From an uncultured Prevotellaceae bacterium (lineage in GTDB: Bacteria; Bacteroidota; Bacteroidia; Bacteroidales; Bacteroidaceae), in the NCBI GenBank assembly GCA_902785695.1, contig CACZZQ010000004.1, positions 1-64,000 of the forward strand: a stretch of 64,000 nucleotides of DNA, in the 5' to 3' direction. The position numbers and the translations under genes were made by a program. The stretch's first letter is position 1. Each line of letters opens with the position of its first letter. The notes beneath the pieces are model-generated. The model made no database searches and had not been told where the DNA came from. It was given only the letters and a program-made list of their open reading frames with translations. Shown piece by piece: positions 60,674-64,000 of this stretch.

Positions 60674-63600
60674 TTAGAAATCAACGGTAATACCCAGTGT
60701 GTAAGAGCGTGAACGCGGTGTCTGAGCATTGTCAATAGCAGGATCCTCGCCACCGAATGCGATATCGGGGTCAACACCAGAGTACTTTGTCAGCACGAAG
60801 GGGTTGTTGATACTGGCATAGAGCGACACGCGGCTCAGTCCGATCCAGGTCAGATACTTCTTCTTGATGGCATAGTTCAGCTGTGCGTAGCTCATACGCA
60901 GGTAGGTACCATCCTCTACGAAGCGGTCGCTGATCAGCGTGTTGTAGTTGCTGTTCGAACCGAACATAGCACGTGGGATCATGGTGATATCGCCCTCCTG
61001 GCGCCAGCGGTAGTTCACGGCCTGGCTCTGGTTGTCGTTGCCCGTCATGGCCTCGGCATTCAAGCGCGCCTTATTGATAATCTTATTGCCCACACGGTAG
61101 GTGAACTGGGTAGACAGACGCCAGTCGCCATAGTTGAACGTGAAGCCGAAGCCACCAGTCAACTTAGGCAGTGACGATCCCAGGTAAGTGATATCGAGGG
61201 CATTGATCTGTCCGTCGTGGTTCAGGTCTTCGTAGATAGCATCACCACCGTTGAATCCGGGGAAGGAACCGTTATGGCCAGTACCATCGGCACGATAGTC
61301 GTACATCATGCGCTTAGGCACGTTGTTGCCTTCGAGGATAATCTGACCGTCGGCACTCACAGCCACAGGAGCCGTCTTGCCAGCAGCGGTGAACTCCTTC
61401 CACCATTCGTAGATCTGCTCCTTGGTCATACCAGAAACAGCATTCTTCACTGTGTTGTAGTTATACTGGTACACACCCAAGTACTTGAATCCATAGATGG
61501 CACCGAAGGGGTTGTGCAGCTGTACACGCTTCAGCGTCGTGCCGTTGTTATAGTCGTAAGTGGTATTTCTGTTCTCCAGAATATAGTCATCCAACTCCAG
61601 CAGTTCATTGCGGTTGTTACCGAAGTTGGCGTTCATATCCATCGAGAATTTGCCAGCCTTGATCATGCGGTTGGTACTGATGTGGAACTCCCAACCGGTG
61701 TTGCGCATCTTACCATTATTACAATAAGGTATAGTGGTGAAGCCGGCGTTAGAAGGAATGCGGAACTCATTGAGCAGCATATCGGTTGTGGTGGACTGGT
61801 ATCCCTCGATGGTCAGGTTCAGACGGCCGTCCATGAATCCGAGGTCGATACCGAAGTTATAGCTCGATACGAGCTGCCACCTCAAGTCAGTCAGACGGAT
61901 GTTCAGCGGCTTCATAGCCGACATATCGATATAGCGGTCTGTAGAGCCATATTTTGACGTAAACAGGTAGTTCTTACCCGGCTGGTTACCCACGCGACCC
62001 CAGCTGGGACGTACGGCCAGCATTGAGAGTGTAGGCTTGAGTTTCTGCATCCAAGGCTCATCGCTGACAATCCACTTCAGTGATACAGAGGGGAAGTAGC
62101 CCCATCGGTTGTTAGGTCCGAACTTTGTGGTACCGTCGGCACGCACGGTGAAGTCGGCGACGTAGCGACCTTTGTAAGCATAGTGGGTAGAGAAGGTATA
62201 GTACATTGAGCGCCACTGGCTGAAGCCTGAGCTCATGTCGCCAATCAAGCCACCTGCCGACGGACTGACGATGGTGCTGTTGGTAGAAGGCAGTCCGTAG
62301 CCCGATGTCGACTGTGAGGTGCTCGATCCTGATGTCAGCTCGAAGCGTCCCATCATCATCAGCGAGTGATCCTTGTTGGGGAATGCCGGGATCAGGGTCA
62401 GCGTCTGCTTGGTGTTGAACGACACACTCTTCGAAGAGTTCGAGTTCGACGTATTCACATCTTTCCACTCTTTTGTCACCAGCTCCTGCGGATAGAACGA
62501 GTCGTTGTAGTGGTTGTTGATGTTCATATAGACCGAGCTACGCCAGTTTAACTGCCAGTGCTCATCGTCCAGCCCCAGCAGGTTGTAGTTGATCACCAGC
62601 TCGGGGTTCATGTCATAGACGCGACGCTGCTTCATGGCCAGATTAGCCGAAGCCACGGGGTTCACGTATTTACGCTGGTCGTTCTCAAAGACATCAGAGC
62701 CCTTATAGATACCCGTCTGAGCCATGTTATAGTATTTATCGGTATATCCTCCTGTTTCGGGGTCAATCTGATAGATACTCATGTTAGGCATCTTCTTCAG
62801 TGCGATGTTCAAGAGGTCGTCAGAGTTGTCATCGTATTTCGAGTAGGTCAGCGAGAAGTTGGTGCTGACACGTATACGCTGGCTGACGTTATAGTCGAGG
62901 TTCACACGCGTAGAGAAGCGGTTCATCTTCTGTTTAATCATCGTACCTGTCTCGTGGTCGTAACCGGCACCGATACGGAACGAGGCCTTCTCACCACCAC
63001 CGCTGATGGTAGCATAGTGGTTCTGACGCAGACCCCACTGTGTGACAGCGTCACGCCAGTCGGTATTGTCACGATACTGACGCCAGTCGGCCAGGATATT
63101 GGGGTCGTCCACGTAGTTGATCTCAGGGATCTTGTATTTGTTAGACGCATTGTCGTCCTGACGTGGGTTGAAGTACGACTCCTTCAGCATCATGGTGTAG
63201 TCGTCACCGCTCAGCAGGTCGTAGCCCTTAGGCTGGTAGGTGCCGGTGAGCTTCAGTGAGTAGGTCACTTTTGGTTTACCGCGCACACCACGCTTGGTTG
63301 TCAGCTCGATGACACCGTTACCACCCTGTGAACCATAGACGGCCGTAGCGGCAGCGTCCTTCAACACGGTGATCGATGCGATATCCTCAGGGTTAAGGTT
63401 CAGCAGTTCAGCAAACTGCTCATCGTTGGCACCCTGCATATCGAAGTTGTCGAGGTTCACCTCGCGGATGTTTCCATCGACCACGATGAGGGGGTTGGCA
63501 TCAGTGAGGTTCGAGATAGAGGCGGCACCACGCAGACGCATGGTAGAGCCTTTACCCAGGTCACCAGAGTTGGCCACGATATCCAGACCGGCGATACGTC

Positions 63601-64000
63601 CCTGCAGGGCCTCATCGACCGAAGTGATACCCAGACCTTCGAACTCTTTCATGGAGATGGTCTGTGTGGCATACGAGATCTCACGCTGCGGGATAGGCAG
63701 TGCGTTACCCTGCATACGTTTCTTGGAAGTGACGGTGACCTCCTTCAGCTTGGTAGCCGACTGGAGGGTCATCACGTAAGTGGTCTTGTTGATAGGCAGC
63801 GTCACGGTCTTCAGACCCACATAGCTGAAGCGGATCTTATCCTTCATGTTACGCACCTTCATGGTGAAGTTACCGTTCAGGTCGGTCACTGCCGACTCAA
63901 TGATACGTCCGTTGGCATCGATTTCACAGACTGTGGCACCCATCAGCGGGCCCATATCGTCGCTCAGTGTACCGTGTACCGAAGTAATATTCTGTGCGCT
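60674..64000 (-). CDS. SusC/RagA-family TonB-dependent transporter, partial at right edge
   Basis: The open frame covers 1109 codons and leaves the window at base 64000; the extreme N-terminus (signal peptide) is missing. The visible start reads AQNITSVHGTLSDDMGPLMG, the CarboxypepD_reg-like domain, followed by the plug (ITVLKDAAATAVYGSQGGNG) and the barrel, ending RSRSYTLGITVDF. It opens the array SusC-SusD-fasciclin-fasciclin-SusC-SusD. An ATG at 63955 is internal and not the start. Confidence 0.92.
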   Translation of the reverse strand, partial: SAQNITSVHGTLSDDMGPLMGATVCEIDANGRIIESAVTDLNGNFTMKVRNMKDKIRFSYVGLKTVTLPINKTTYVMTLQSATKLKEVTVTSKKRMQGNALPIPQREISYATQTISMKEFEGLGITSVDEALQGRIAGLDIVANSGDLGKGSTMRLRGAASISNLTDANPLIVVDGNIREVNLDNFDMQGANDEQFAELLNLNPEDIASITVLKDAAATAVYGSQGGNGVIELTTKRGVRGKPKVTYSLKLTGTYQPKGYDLLSGDDYTMMLKESYFNPRQDDNASNKYKIPEINYVDDPNILADWRQYRDNTDWRDAVTQWGLRQNHYATISGGGEKASFRIGAGYDHETGTMIKQKMNRFSTRVNLDYNVSQRIRVSTNFSLTYSKYDDNSDDLLNIALKKMPNMSIYQIDPETGGYTDKYYNMAQTGIYKGSDVFENDQRKYVNPVASANLAMKQRRVYDMNPELVINYNLLGLDDEHWQLNWRSSVYMNINNHYNDSFYPQELVTKEWKDVNTSNSNSSKSVSFNTKQTLTLIPAFPNKDHSLMMMGRFELTSGSSTSQSTSGYGLPSTNSTIVSPSAGGLIGDMSSGFSQWRSMYYTFSTHYAYKGRYVADFTVRADGTTKFGPNNRWGYFPSVSLKWIVSDEPWMQKLKPTLSMLAVRPSWGRVGNQPGKNYLFTSKYGSTDRYIDMSAMKPLNIRLTDLRWQLVSSYNFGIDLGFMDGRLNLTIEGYQSTTTDMLLNEFRIPSNAGFTTIPYCNNGKMRNTGWEFHISTNRMIKAGKFSMDMNANFGNNRNELLELDDYILENRNTTYDYNNGTTLKRVQLHNPFGAIYGFKYLGVYQYNYNTVKNAVSGMTKEQIYEWWKEFTAAGKTAPVAVSADGQIILEGNNVPKRMMYDYRADGTGHNGSFPGFNGGDAIYEDLNHDGQINALDITYLGSSLPKLTGGFGFTFNYGDWRLSTQFTYRVGNKIINKARLNAEAMTGNDNQSQAVNYRWRQEGDITMIPRAMFGSNSNYNTLISDRFVEDGTYLRMSYAQLNYAIKKKYLTWIGLSRVSLYASINNPFVLTKYSGVDPDIAFGGEDPAIDNAQTPRSRSYTLGITVDF

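Noticed and set aside
1-64000. tRNA, rRNA or insertion sequence
   Set aside because: I looked for conserved tRNA/rRNA words and transposase motifs and saw none; a dedicated scan could still find a short RNA.

Overview
The window looks like a chromosome segment of a Bacteroidales bacterium, most like Prevotella/Segatella. The evidence is two SusC/SusD pairs, promoters of the Bacteroidetes type (TTTG, 19-20 bp, TAnnTTTG), an UpxY-type NusG paralogue, the DapL route to diaminopimelate, and type VI secretion genes of the Bacteroidetes kind. Nearly everything from 10.3 kb to the right edge is on the minus strand.

Layout. (1) 0-7.4 kb is housekeeping: the 5' part of gltB (minus strand, with a frameshift), a divergent dapF-dapL-asnB operon, and a Nudix/fRMsr fusion. 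The coding sequences of gltB, dapF and asnB carry in-frame insertions of short GC-rich palindromic repeats. (2) 7.5-10.3 kb is a decayed stretch: a hairpin repeat, a Fic remnant, one intact AAA ATPase, a truncated HTH protein and the 3' end of a nuclease gene. (3) 10.3-43.5 kb is one tightly packed minus-strand cluster of 28 genes, visibly richer in A+T than its flanks. It starts with an UpxY/NusG-like antiterminator behind a long structured leader. Then come tssH, tssB, tssC, two hcp genes, vgrG, a PAAR-like protein, a Tle1-type lipase effector module, an unexpected ubiquitin-like block, then tssG, tssK, tssE and tssF, cell-wall enzymes, and a Ser/Thr kinase and PP2C phosphatase. (4) 43.5-44.7 kb holds the leader, two sets of short tandem repeats, an ATPase fragment and a strong terminator. 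(5) 44.8-64 kb has a GH51 arabinofuranosidase, a TPR lipoprotein and a SusC-SusD-fasciclin-fasciclin-SusC-SusD array that runs off the right edge.

The most notable system lies at 20-31 kb. Inside the T6SS operon sit a ubiquitin-like protein whose last 20 residues resemble the ubiquitin tail, an E2-like protein (HPN motif and catalytic Cys), an E1-like enzyme with a C-terminal domain resembling the ubiquitin-fold domain of eukaryotic E1s, a membrane-anchored JAMM peptidase, and a polytopic membrane protein with a VWA-like region, a RING-H2-like zinc site and an FHA domain. A kinase and a PP2C phosphatase lie in the same operon. The cluster has no recognisable TssJ, TssL, TssM or TssA. I infer a divergent T6SS whose assembly or cargo is controlled by Ub-like conjugation and phospho-Thr signalling. 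All gene functions are read from motifs by eye; no searches were run.
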